From the NCBI RefSeq assembly GCF_020080835.1, contig NC_058166.1, forward strand, positions 434,001-498,000: a DNA stretch of 64,000 nucleotides, read 5' to 3'. This DNA is from Cotesia glomerata. Lineage: Eukaryota; Arthropoda; Insecta; Hymenoptera; Braconidae. The notes below the pieces were generated by a model that was not told the origin of the DNA, ran no database searches, and saw only the letters and a list, made by a program, of their open reading frames with translations. Within the stretch, counting starts at the first letter, position 1. The number at the start of each line of letters is the position of its first letter. A program made the translations under genes and the position numbers. Of the stretch, positions 39,094 through 50,119 are shown one piece after another.

Positions 39094-39974
39094 TATCTTA
39101 ATAAATAATAATATTTAATAAAACAACAAAATTCGGTTGAACATCAGCTGATTTCAATTATATATTTAATTTACTGTTATATCTGAAACAAAATTAAAAA
39201 AATCTGAAATTTCTTCTGTGTAAATAAATTATTTTAATTTTTTTTTTTTTATCTATGATTCAATATGCTTACTTAATAAAAAAAGGTAGAATTTTATTTT
39301 AATTATCAGAATAATAAGATAATTAAAAATGGTGGTTTTTAAAAATTAATAAAAATGAATTTTTTAAATAATTACCGGAGGCGGGAAACAGGATCGGTAA
39401 GTTACCAGTGTTTAAATTTTGTAGATGTCGCTGTGGCGCCCAAGTGTAACAAGAATTGATTTTATTATTTTTTTTTTGTTAATATATACATTAGCATTAG
39501 AGGAAAATGTATATAAACTGTAGTCAATATAAATAAGGACTGTCTCTATTGTACCTTGATAATATATGCTGGTGTCTCTGTTGCTCGGGAATAATTTTAA
39601 CCCCTCACACAATTACAGCAACGACAAGTGCGGTATAAAGGTATACCTATTGAGAATAGTGGTGTATTAATGTTATAAATGTGTGTTGTAAATATACAAA
39701 GTATACAGGGAGTACAGAAGAGGGAAGAAGAGAAGAACATTCAAGTATAGTAATAAGAATATAAAAAAAAATAAAATAATAAAAAGTAAGACGAGGGTTT
39801 GTGTTAGCTAAATAATAAGAACAAGTAACCAGCAAAACTGAGGAGAACTGCTGAACCACAAGTGTAACAGACTAACAGAGAGTAAGTATTCAAGTATTGA
39901 GAGTATTGAAACGGTAATAAAAATAATAAAACAACCGAGATTAAAATATAAATGTTTAGTTTTAGTTTTTACTC

Positions 39975-39980
39975 TCAGTG
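39975..39980 (+). promoter_or_regulatory. Possible arthropod initiator (TCAGTG)
   Basis: TCAGTG in CTCTCAGTGTGTTC fits the arthropod initiator consensus TCAGT and would start a non-coding first exon of skywalker 2 kb upstream of the ATG. No TATA box found; the motif is short and could be chance. Confidence 0.2.
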
Positions 39981-41096
39981 TGTTCTCGATCCATTCCGAC
40001 ATCACCAATCACGAGCATCACTACTTACTCTTTCGTGTAAATAATTTTTTCAACAATCAAAAAATCAGTGCTCTTAAATAATAATAATAAAAGATAAATG
40101 TATTAATCTTTAGTTGTTACTGCACACGTACACACCTGAATAGTAATTGACAACTCTTGTACTGCAATAATTCAATACAATTAACACTCGACACACTGTT
40201 GTTATATATTAGTGTTAGTGCTCCTTCTTCCTGGTGGTATGGTGTTGTTTGCTTTTTAGGTGTAATATATAATCTTTATTTACTTTTTTTTTTTTTTTTA
40301 TTTTATTTATTAAAAAAATTTATCCATCATAACAATAACAATAATAATAATAATTGGTACAGTGAGATTGTCAAGTGTATTATCAGTAAAGTGATAGTGA
40401 GGATCACTCCTAATAAAACTAATAAATAACCAACTTATAAAATTTATTATTCTGCTCCAGGTTGTTGTTCCGATGTTTCTAAACTCAAGCGGACATTATT
40501 TATTAAAATAAATTTCCTGTGGACTTATGCTGATTAAAATTTGGCGGTAATTAATTAATTAATTCATTTATAATAGTAATAATAAAAATATTAATATTAA
40601 TAATAATTTGATTTATATAATAGATTTAAAAAGCAGCGAGGTCGCAAAAGCTCTAGTTATCTCTGGTGCCCCTTAGCTTGGCACACAGACTCCGCCCTTT
40701 CAATTTTACCTCGTTAATTCGAAACCACGATTTCATCCGCATTAATGGCAAATGGCAAATGGCAATGTCACCATCACACGCATTATTCATACACACCTAA
40801 GCAATAAAATTAATTTTTTTATTTTATTCCATCTATAAATACTGATAATAACAAAAAATTTTTTTTTTTCTATTATTGTTTACTTTTACTTTTATATTAT
40901 TATATTTATATTTATAATTATAATTATAATAATACTCGAGTCAACAACTTGTATAATAATATTATTACCATAATCTCTTTTAAAATATTCAATTTATTAT
41001 TAATAAAAAAAAGGAATAATATATTTTGTTGGCATTTGGTTCATGTATAATGTCATGTGATTTGGATAGTTGCCATTAAATACACGCACACATTTA

Positions 41097-41127
<31 letters not shown>

Positions 41128-41698
41128 CGGCTCTAATAATGGAAACATTCAAACTTTTAGCCGCTACTAACTAAATATTATTTATAAAAATTATTATACA
41201 GGATGATAAGAGTTAGAGCAAGGATGTACTTGGAATAAATTTTAATCGAGACGTTCTGTGTTACAATCATTATCATCATAATCATCATAATGATGATGTG
41301 TGTTAAGAATGAGAAACAAGAAAGATGATGATGAAGAAGCGCATGTTACTAATTTTAACATTTTATTCCATAGGTTGTTCTTTGAGCTTTAAACGAGATG
41401 CATTAAATTATTTTACCGTGTGGCAATACTTGAGTGATTTGTACTCAAGATTCAAAACATCAAGAATAACTCTGATAAATATTTTTTTTTATTACCTCAG
41501 ATTTAGTGATGAAATTATTTATAAGGAATTATAATTCATGTAAGATTTTTTTTTTTTTTTTAAATTTGTTTAAAGTCGCATAAACTACTAAGGTAATCAG
41601 CGACTACGGTAGGGGGTAAACTTTTGAGATTGGAACTCGTTTTTATTTTTTGGGCTGAGCAGAATAATACACTTAAATATTATAAAAAATTTATTGAT

Positions 41699-41769
41699 GT
41701 ACGCCGGACTCGAACCCGGTCCAATGCTTTGGTAAGCAAGGGCCGGATCCGATAGGGCTACTGCACGCC
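41699..41769 (-). pseudogene. Degenerate tRNA-like sequence
   Basis: On the minus strand a B-box GGTTCGAGTCC lies in a T arm (ACCGG-GTTCGAG-TCCGG, imperfect), with an upstream TAGCCCTATCGGATCC in the place of an A box. The D arm does not fold well. Length suits a tRNA or tRNA-derived SINE head. It is not obviously related to the four foldback cores. Confidence 0.4.
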
Positions 41770-42003
41770 TGTATGTAAGATTAAAAATAATTTTTCATAA
41801 TAATAATAATAATTATTATTTATTTCAGATGAAAATAGTAACAACTGTAGACCTGACATAAAGTGGTGATGATAAATAAGTTGATCATTCGAATAATGGA
41901 CGGGGGTCCGATGCCACCGTAGTTATCAGCATCAACAACAACAACAACCAACCAACCAACCAACCAACCGACACACTATAGATATATATTTCAACCTACG
42001 TTA

Positions 42004-42033
42004 ATGTATTGCTATGATAACAACAACAAATAG
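42004..42033 (+). promoter_or_regulatory. Upstream ORF overlapping the skywalker start
   Basis: ATG at 42004 opens nine codons closing with TAG at 42031-42033, in another frame and spanning the proposed main ATG at 42014. If 42014 is the true start, scanning ribosomes would meet this ATG first, which would lower translation or shift starts to the ATG at 42080. Confidence 0.4.
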
Positions 42034-45000
42034 TTCAACAAGTAATAGTTCATCTTTGGCAGGAGCACTATCAGTAAATATGTCAATTATTGAAGAAGAT
42101 TCTGTAAATTTAACAACAACTACATTAACAACCGACGAGCCATTTCCACCGCACGTTGACGCAACAAATATTGTTATAAATCCCGAGTCACCGTCTAGCA
42201 AGAAGCAATCTCTCAAGACATTTAATGAAGTAAATACCCTGATTCAGGGAAACAGGAAACGTGACGTAAAAATAATATTAAGGGAGAATGCTTGGCCGCT
42301 TAATAATGGAATCAGAGCCCACTTGTGGCCGGCGCTCTGTCAGCAACACACTTCAGCTAAAAATATTTTTACTAAAGCTGAAGATGGCTTTTATTGGGCC
42401 ATGGTTACCTCATTGTTCGGTACTGTTGGTAAGAATGATAACGATAGCAATCATTATCGGGATAGTGTTGTTAGTAGCCTAACTGGGGGAGCTATTGCTT
42501 TTCCCGCCAATCCTACTCCTTCCCAAATAGTACAATTAATCGAAGAAAGTAAGGCGGCTTCATTTTTTTTTTTTTTTTTAATTTTATTTGCTATTTGCTG
42601 TTATAAATCATTTGACTTTTTTAAAAGATTTTTCATTATTAATAATTTAATAATTGTTTCAGAACTGTCGGAAAAGTCAATAGTATTACCGTCGTTTGTC
42701 GATAGTAGCCATTGTTTGTCCTACAATTTAACCGGAAAGGGTAGAAATATTGCAGACCGCGTAGTTTCTGTTCTGGGATTCTCATGCCCGGATATAACTT
42801 ACAGTCCGACGCTTTATCCATTCACGGCTCTACTGTTGCACTTTATGACTGAGGAAGACTGCTATCACTGCATGGCGAGCTTGGTTGCTTGCAAGGACAA
42901 AGTATTTGTTACCCAAACTAAATTATTATTTGAAGTTACGTGGAAAACTGTCGAACAAATAGCCAAAAAATATGTTGTAAGTTTTTATTATCATAATTAT
43001 AATTTTTTAATATTTAAATAATAATATTTTTTAATTTTTTAATTTTTAAAGAAATCAGCAGCAGCGCATTTATCAAGACACAGTGGTATGAGAGGCGATA
43101 GAATTTATTCAGACTGGATTTGGTGGATCCTTCAATTGCTTCCCTTTCAGCATATTGTCAGAGTGATGGATTGTTTTTTACACGAAGGTTCCAAGGTATT
43201 AGATAATTTATAAAAAATAAAAAAAAAATAAAAATTTCAATTAGTATATTATTGATGTTTTTTTTTTCTTCTTTCAGGTATTTTATCGAATTTCAATGGC
43301 TATATTGTTATTATTTTACAAACATTCATCATCACAGTCGTCTGAATGGATGCAAGAAATAGTTAAACACGGTTTAGATACAGCATTATCAAAATTTTGC
43401 CGACAAATACCGGTAAATATAATAATAATAATAATAATAATAATTATTTTTATTATTTATAGTTGAATAAAAATATTGTTTTGTTTGTTGTTGATAGGTA
43501 AGCCCGGCAAAATTATTAAGAATAGCATTTGGAATTCGCGGATTGACATCGGCTTACATATCAAAAGTATTTTTACGTACAGAATTAACATTAAAGAGCA
43601 GGACTGTATTAACAGGCTCACGATCACTAGCACGATCAAGATCATCGGACAATTTACCAACAAGTCAATCTCAAGTCAACATACAGATGATGTCACACAC
43701 ACTCACTATTAGAGAGGTAATATACTAGTTATACTTAAAAATAACTACTATACCAAATAAACAACATATTTTATTTAATAATATATTTTTAAATTGGCAA
43801 TGTTAATCATATATTAGATATTATAATAACAGCAACAACAACGAGGATATTTATAATTACTAAAAATCCCTAAAACACTTGCTCGGTATTTTATTTAAAA
43901 TTTATCTATGGGTTGCTATCGGCGTTGTTAATTAAATTTTATTTTATTTTATATTCTTATATTCTGTCGATCAGTTACTTGTGTACTAATGAAAACTCAT
44001 TTTTTATTTTTTTATTCTTCATTTGTTTCTTTGAATTATTGCTGATGATAATTTGTTTTCAGAAAGAGTGTGAAGAAACATTCAAAGACAGGGTATTGTA
44101 TAATTATCTTTTTGGCAAATGTGTCGTTTATTTTCATGTGCTATCTTTTGCCATTGTGATGATCTAAAACTACTCTGTTTATCACCTTTTTTACATACCT
44201 AATAATTATTATTATTATTAATCGCGTTATTTTTTATTTTATTATATAAATTACTGTCGCGTGAGCTTTTTTATATACTACACACAAGACCTCATCCTCG
44301 CGATTATCTAAAATTTCAGAAAGATTAACCTGCCATTATAAACATTTTATCTTTTTAATAATTGTTAATATAATAATAATTTTTTTTTTTTTAATCATAA
44401 AAATAATATTGTGTGTGTTTGGCTGCAATGGATTAATAAAATGTCACTCTAATGACTATTTATAACAAAATAAATAAAAATAATAAGGGTTCACATAGTC
44501 CGGAACCGCGGTCGTATGCAATGGGAGCTTACCCTATACAGGGAATAAAATCGCTAGTCATTGAAGAAGATGAAAATGTAAGTACTAGATGTTGAAAAAA
44601 AAAAAAATCAAGTAGCAGAGTGTCATATATATTATTGTCGTCGTCCATTAGGTGTCTGGCTGCTACTACTGATGAGTTATTAAAATTCATTTTATTTATT
44701 TATTTAATTATTTTATTTATTCCAGATATTATTAAATTTATTTATTTATTATTATTATTATTATTATCATTATTACGAGGATGGTGGTCAATCATCTATT
44801 ATTCATTAAAAGTATTGTATTGAATTGCTGCTTCTTCATGCATTCATATTCTTATTTTTTATTTATTAATAAGAAGAAAAAATAAAAAAATAAAATGACT
44901 GCATGAAGTAATTTATGTTTGAGCATGTATTTATTTATTTAAATTGAATATTTTAGTTGAAATTTAAAATTGTGGATGCATGACGAGAAATTAATTTAAA

Positions 45001-45720
45001 ATTTTGTTATTTAATTATTTTCTTCTTCTTTCTTTTAATAGTTATTTACACTGTGGTCGTGGTTGCCTGTGAGGATAACAATGTATCAGCCTACTCTATT
45101 GTACACCACCGAGGAACACGGATGTTCTTTAACAACATTTTATTTACGAGTTGAACAACACGAGCCTACTTTGCTAATGATTAAAACGTGTAATAATGAG
45201 GTGAGTAATCACTAATCACAGTTAATTTTAATTATATACTGAAAATAAATAATTGTTGTATTTGTTTTTTTTTTTTTTTAAGGTATTTGGTGCATATTGT
45301 TCGACGAGATGGTGTGAAAGAAATATGAAAGACGACAAGGGACACAGACAAGCGTACTTTGGTACTGGAGAAACATTTTTATTCAGTTTATATCCAGAGC
45401 GTGCTAAATATCCGTGGGTTGGAATGGATTCTACGCACAATGACATAAAAGTTCATCATTCGGCTGAACTCTTTATGGCTGCTGACTCTAAAATGATAAC
45501 TATCGGTGGCGGGTAAGTTTTTTTTTAATTATTTAATAAATAAAAATAAATAAAAATAAAATATTTAAAAATTTTAAGTGATGGACAAGCAATTTGGATG
45601 GACGAGAACATAAGATACGGAAAAACAGATCACTGCTCGACATTCAACAATCCGCCTCTCTGCGCCAGTGGTGATTTTGAAATTCGAGTACTAGAAGTTT
45701 ATGGTTTTTCCGGAGCTTAA
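42014..45720 (+). CDS. sky: Skywalker / TBC1D24 Rab-GAP-like protein (TBC + TLDc)
   Basis: Regulates synaptic-vesicle endosomal trafficking (Drosophila sky acts on Rab35). Exons: 42014-42548, 42663-42976, 43052-43195, 43278-43412, 43498-43716, 44063-44092, 44488-44577, 45042-45200, 45283-45512, 45579-45720; phases agree, 665 residues. The Ser/Thr-rich first 60 residues are followed by the TBC domain (about 75-380: RENAWPLNNGIRAHLWPALC, YPFTALLLHFMTEEDCYHCM, DWIWWILQLLPFQHIVRVMD) and a C-terminal TLDc domain (LYTTEEHGCSLTTFYLRVEQ, VFGAYCSTRWCERN, DFEIRVLEVYGFSG). Exon 6 is only 30 nt and may be a cassette; its donor GTATTG is weak. Intron 1 is 114 nt, in frame and without stops. The start could instead be the ATG at 42080. 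Confidence 0.93.
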
Positions 45721-46664
45721 TTCTAATATTTATTATAAAAATAACTTTTAAAGTCTACTGCCATTAAATATTCTCTCTATCTGTGTCGATAGTTGAACTA
45801 TAAAAAAAAAAAACTATAGTAACAATAATAATAATATCAATAATTTCGTGTGTCATCGATGTTTAATATATACATATAAATTTTAATATATACTATTGCG
45901 TATCCTACTGCTTGAAGAATAGTATTATTGGAATTGCCAATTAGTCAGCTGTTGAAATTATAAATAAATAATAATAATTGTACAATTAAAAAAAAAAAAA
46001 ATAAGAAAAAAGAAACACTCGAGTGCATTACGCAGATGTTTTTTTTTTTTCTTTTTTCTTTTTTTTATTAGATTATTATTAAGTATATATGTTGTATGTA
46101 AATAGTAATTAAACACTAAACAGGATAATGTTGCTGCTTCTGTAATAAACAATACAAGTCTGCGTTGGGAACAATTGACCGCGTATTTATTTATAGAGAA
46201 AGAAAAACAAAAAAAAAATGATAATAGAAGCAATTGAGTGAGACAATTATTTAAATAATTTATGTATAGACTTTAATAACAAATATGACTGCGCCTAGTC
46301 GACGATTGTCTATCGAGCATGACTCTCTTTTTATCCAAAAGAAAAAAAGAAAGAAAGTAAGAAATTGTGTGTCTTGTAGAGATTGATTTTTATTTTTATT
46401 ATTAATTATTTCTTTTTTCTTTTGTTCATTATATTCCAAAGTCAATTAAACTCCTGATTATTTTATATAAATAATATTTAATAATATATTTATGTTAAGT
46501 ATCACGCCTCAAATACAAATAGTGTATGAACAATATTTTTGACGACAATAATGTTGAAAAATAGTTTATTATTAAGTATTGAAATTATTTATTCTACGTA
46601 AAATGTTTATTATTATTATTATTTTTTGTTCTTTTAAAGTCGTACTCATTGGACCTGAATTAGT

Positions 46665-46717
<53 letters not shown>

Positions 46718-47816
46718 TACACTGTAAATATTAAACTATAATTTAACTGATTTATATTATTTTTAATGTAAAAAAAAATTCGTCAGATTCAATGATCAAA
46801 GTATTGATTTTCTTATAAAAAAGATTATCAATTTGTAAATAATTGTTAAAATAATTTCACATATTTTAACGTTCTGATGAATTTTTTTATTATTTCTTTA
46901 AATTCCTTATTATTTGTTCCAATGACAGGATAGTTTATGACTTGTAAATAGTCTTTAAAACAAAAAAAATGATAATTTACCCCGTGGGGTTGCATATCAA
47001 AAAATTAAAAAAAAAAAATATATATATGAAACTAAACGGCTTACTATATGTCATTTAAAAGATAAATAATAAAAAAAACATATATTATAATCTTGTGTTT
47101 AATAAATATATATATATAAATATATATATATTCATTCGTTGACTATTTGTTACAAAAGAATGTGAGAAAAGAATAACAACGACTAAAAAAAAAAAAAGTA
47201 ATGGCCAATTATATAAACAAAAATATAGTATTATTCATTTATACATAGTAATAATAATAATAATAATAATAAATATATATCTGGTCAGTAAAGTCATTTA
47301 AATAAAAAATTAAAAATGATTGTTAAATGGTATATATAATAGAATGATATTTTTAATTTATATAAATGTGTTGTGTGTATTGTAAGTAAGTGTGAATAAT
47401 ATTCGTGACATGAATAAGTGATATACAAAGTATGTATATATTATTATTATTATTATTATATATGTGTTGTTTGCCCTGTTACCAAATACATAATCGGTAT
47501 TAGTAGACAGTATATTATATAGTAGAGTATATACTTGTCATTATTATTATACCTGGTGATGACTTTGATACGTGTCTCTTGTAACTTGTAATGTACACAT
47601 TATTACAACACAACTGCACACTTACAACTAGTTACAGTTGGGATAATTCAGTAAGTAACTCGTAAGCCGACTTAGATTTTATTTTCGCAGTGTACGTCGA
47701 GGCAACTGCACGCATCTAATCTTTATTCTTGTTTTTTTTTTTTTTTTTTTTTTTTCTTCTTCTTTCTTTTACTTTTAATATTATATTTTAATTATCAAGT
47801 GTCACTATAATTACCG
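45721..47816. other. Spacer: skywalker 3' UTR and Bcl-2 gene promoter
   Basis: A/T-rich throughout, with (AT)23 at 46667-46712, (AAT)n at about 47250-47270 and a T run near 47732-47753 just before the Bcl-2 family gene. No ORF with family resemblance on either strand. Confidence 0.5.
46667..46712. repeat. (AT)n microsatellite, about 23 units
   Basis: Longest perfect dinucleotide tract of the window, in the skywalker 3' flank. Confidence 0.95.
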
Positions 47817-50119
47817 ATGGTATCGCGTGTGGTTAATAAACTAGACGATAAATTATTATTATCAGTGCCGCCTGTCACTGTAAATGTTCGGAGAAGCAGC
47901 CTGTCACTTTTGAATTTGCCGGACGGTTTGGCATTTCAAGGTGTCGCGGGCTCTGCTCGAAGACGTTTGAGCAACGTCAGTGATGTCGTGTCCAAAAAAA
48001 TATCTGATACAATTGGCTGGCGGTCTGTATCTACCAACGTCGAACTCACGGTTATGCAGGTACTTATTTAGATAAATATTAATACAGTAATAATAATTAA
48101 TTATTTACTGACACAAACAGGGATCGGTGCTCTGTGGACAATACATAAAAAATCGATTGAAGCGTTCGGGAATTTTTCAAAAGAAACTCGGGCTCAAGAG
48201 AATGAGAAGCGGCGCGATGATGTCCTCTGAGGGACTTCTGGTGGTGTCTGAAGTAAGCCCGGTGTTGACGAGTCTCGGGGCCGAGCTCGAGAAAATTCAT
48301 CAAAAATTGTACACAAATATCGCCCGACAAATCGGTGCTGGATCATTTTCAAATGAACAGACAGCCATGGAGGCTATTGCTGACGTGTCGAGGGAACTCT
48401 TAAGAGTAGGTGGTGAAATGACATGGGGAAAAATTATTTCCCTGTACTCGGTTGCTGGAGGAATTGCTGTCGATTGCGTTCGCCAGGGAAAACCAGAGTT
48501 TATTGGAGCTATTCAACGAGCCATGACTATTGTTCTTAAAGAGGATTTGGCTAGTTGGATCCAAGCCAATGGAGGATGGGTAATTATAAAATTTTTAACA
48601 GTAGAATCTCGATAAATTAAAATTCAAGTGTTTTTACTTATCGAGATTATTAAAGTAAAATTTTTAACTTAACGAGGTTTATCGAATAATACTAAAGTTA
48701 GCCGACATTTTCAATTTTTTAATTATTTTTTATTTATTAAATAAAAACTAAAAAATATTTTTAAAAAATTACACTTTTCCCTCGCGGTTTTGATAATGCC
48801 GTAAAAATACCGTAATTTTTCGGCATTTATGCTCATGCCGTATATTTACCGTTATAATTCGGTAATAATGCGGTTAAACTATAGTTGTTTTGGCCAGTTT
48901 TTATACTGTAGTTATCCAGTATATATACTGCACTTATGCTGTACAGTTACCAAAAATATACTATACAATTACCGCATTAATGCCCAAATTTTACCCAAAA
49001 AATTCCCAATAATTACCGTAATAATACAGTAATTTTGCCGAATATTTTCTGACATAATGGACAATTATTAAAGATTTAGTTTTATTTTTAGTTCACTTCT
49101 ATGTTAGAAATGCATAAAATGAAAAATTTCAAATTTTGCTTTTTATTCTCCATCGCTACTTTGCAAAAACAAATACTGTTTTTGAATAAAAAATATGTAC
49201 TTAGAATATTATTTTTTAATTAGGTATTTAGCGATAATTAATATAAAATAATACATATGTTAAGTAAATATATTCTAATTTTAATTTCAATTTTTAATTT
49301 CTCACTTAGAAAATTGCAAATTTTCTAAAATCGAAAAGTTATATTGTTTCACATATATAACTATATTATTTAATTTTAAATATGCTTATCGTAAGATGGA
49401 CGGTGTGGCTTAATGTATATTGAATAAGCAAAAAAACACTATGGCATAGACCGGGTAGCTCAAATGGTAGAGTAGCCGACATGTCCTCAGGAGGTTCTGG
49501 GTTCGAATCCTAGTCCGAGCATTATTTAATTTGACACCATTTTTTAAATATGGTTTTAATACAGTCATTTTACCGCCTTATTACCGTAAATATGCCGCAT
49601 TTTCAGCGTAAATGTATCGCATTTTTACGGTAAATGTTCCGTAATTTTTCGATAAAAAAACTGACCAAAACAACCGAAAAAATGCTGAAAAAATACCGCA
49701 TTAATACTGTATAATTGCGACATTTTTTTGGCATTTACAAAACCGCTAGGGAATTTGTAATAATTTTTTAATAAAAAAATTTCTGAAAGTTTTTAGATGT
49801 CGGCTAACTTAATATTCATGTTTATCGATTGGAAATTTGAGTGTGAAAAAATATACATATAGTTCAATAGAAATGACATAAATTTTAATTTCTTTGAGTA
49901 ATTTCTTCAATTCTTCAAGAAAAACTCAGTAATTTTCTTTTGTTAAAGAAATAGATTAAGAATAATTAATATTTATTATTGTAGATTGGATTGAGTAATA
50001 AATGCCGGACAAGTATTGACTCAGACACCTGGCAAGAACGTGACACCTTGATAGTACTTGTATCAACGACAATAATAATGGGACTAGCATTATTGATACG
50101 TATTTTTATATTTTCTTAA
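47817..50119 (+). CDS. Bcl-2 family protein (Buffy/Debcl/BOK type)
   Basis: Membrane-anchored regulator of apoptosis at mitochondria or ER. Exons: 47817-48059, 48121-48579, 49985-50119; phases agree, 278 residues. Seen: an Arg/Ser-rich N-terminus (RRSSLSLLNLPDGLAFQGVA), a BH3-like helix region around residues 125-140 (VLTSLGAELEKIHQKLY), BH1 (GEMTWGKIISLYSVAGGIAV), BH2 (WIQANGGW joined to IGLS across the last intron, the usual Bcl-2 intron site) and a C-terminal helix (LIVLVSTTIIMGLALLIRIF). Whether it promotes or blocks death cannot be read from sequence. Intron 2 (1.4 kb) holds a foldback element with a tRNA-like core. The stop TAA (50117-50119) overlaps the stop of convergent IFT80 (50116-50118). 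Confidence 0.9.
48695..49810. mobile_element. Nested foldback element in Bcl-2 gene intron 2
   Basis: Outer inverted ends AAGTTAGCCGACAT (48695-48708) and its complement (49797-49810), the same as the intron 1 MITE of THOC5. Inner inverted ends TCCCTCGCGGTTTT (from 48778) and TCCCTAGCGGTTTT inverted (to 49752). The arms are crowded with short CCGTAA/TACGGT-like motifs in both senses. The middle carries the tRNA-like sequence 49449-49521. Two nested elements or one compound element. Confidence 0.65.
49449..49521 (+). pseudogene. tRNA-like sequence in foldback element (Bcl-2 gene intron)
   Basis: Full-length tRNA form: acceptor GACCGGG, TA, D arm GCTC-AAATGGTA-GAGT, B box GGGTTCGAATCC in a T arm CTGGG/CCTAG, acceptor TCCGAGC. 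Acceptor pairing is about 5 of 7, the anticodon stem pairs poorly and position 33 is not T, so a working tRNA is unlikely. Confidence 0.55.

Larger units (their letters stand above)
39094..42013. other. Spacer between beta 4 and skywalker
   Basis: 2.9 kb without convincing coding sequence. Probably includes the beta 4 promoter on the left and non-coding 5' exons of skywalker on the right: a good acceptor (TTATTTCAG) ends at 41828. A T run lies at 41102-41127, a (CAAC)n/(CAAC)-like run at about 41935-41970, and a tRNA-like sequence at 41699-41769. Confidence 0.5.

Noticed and set aside
43913..44167. Plus-strand ORF in skywalker intron 5
   Set aside because: Only the 30-nt microexon within it has proper splice sites and a phase that fits; the rest is A/T-rich intron.
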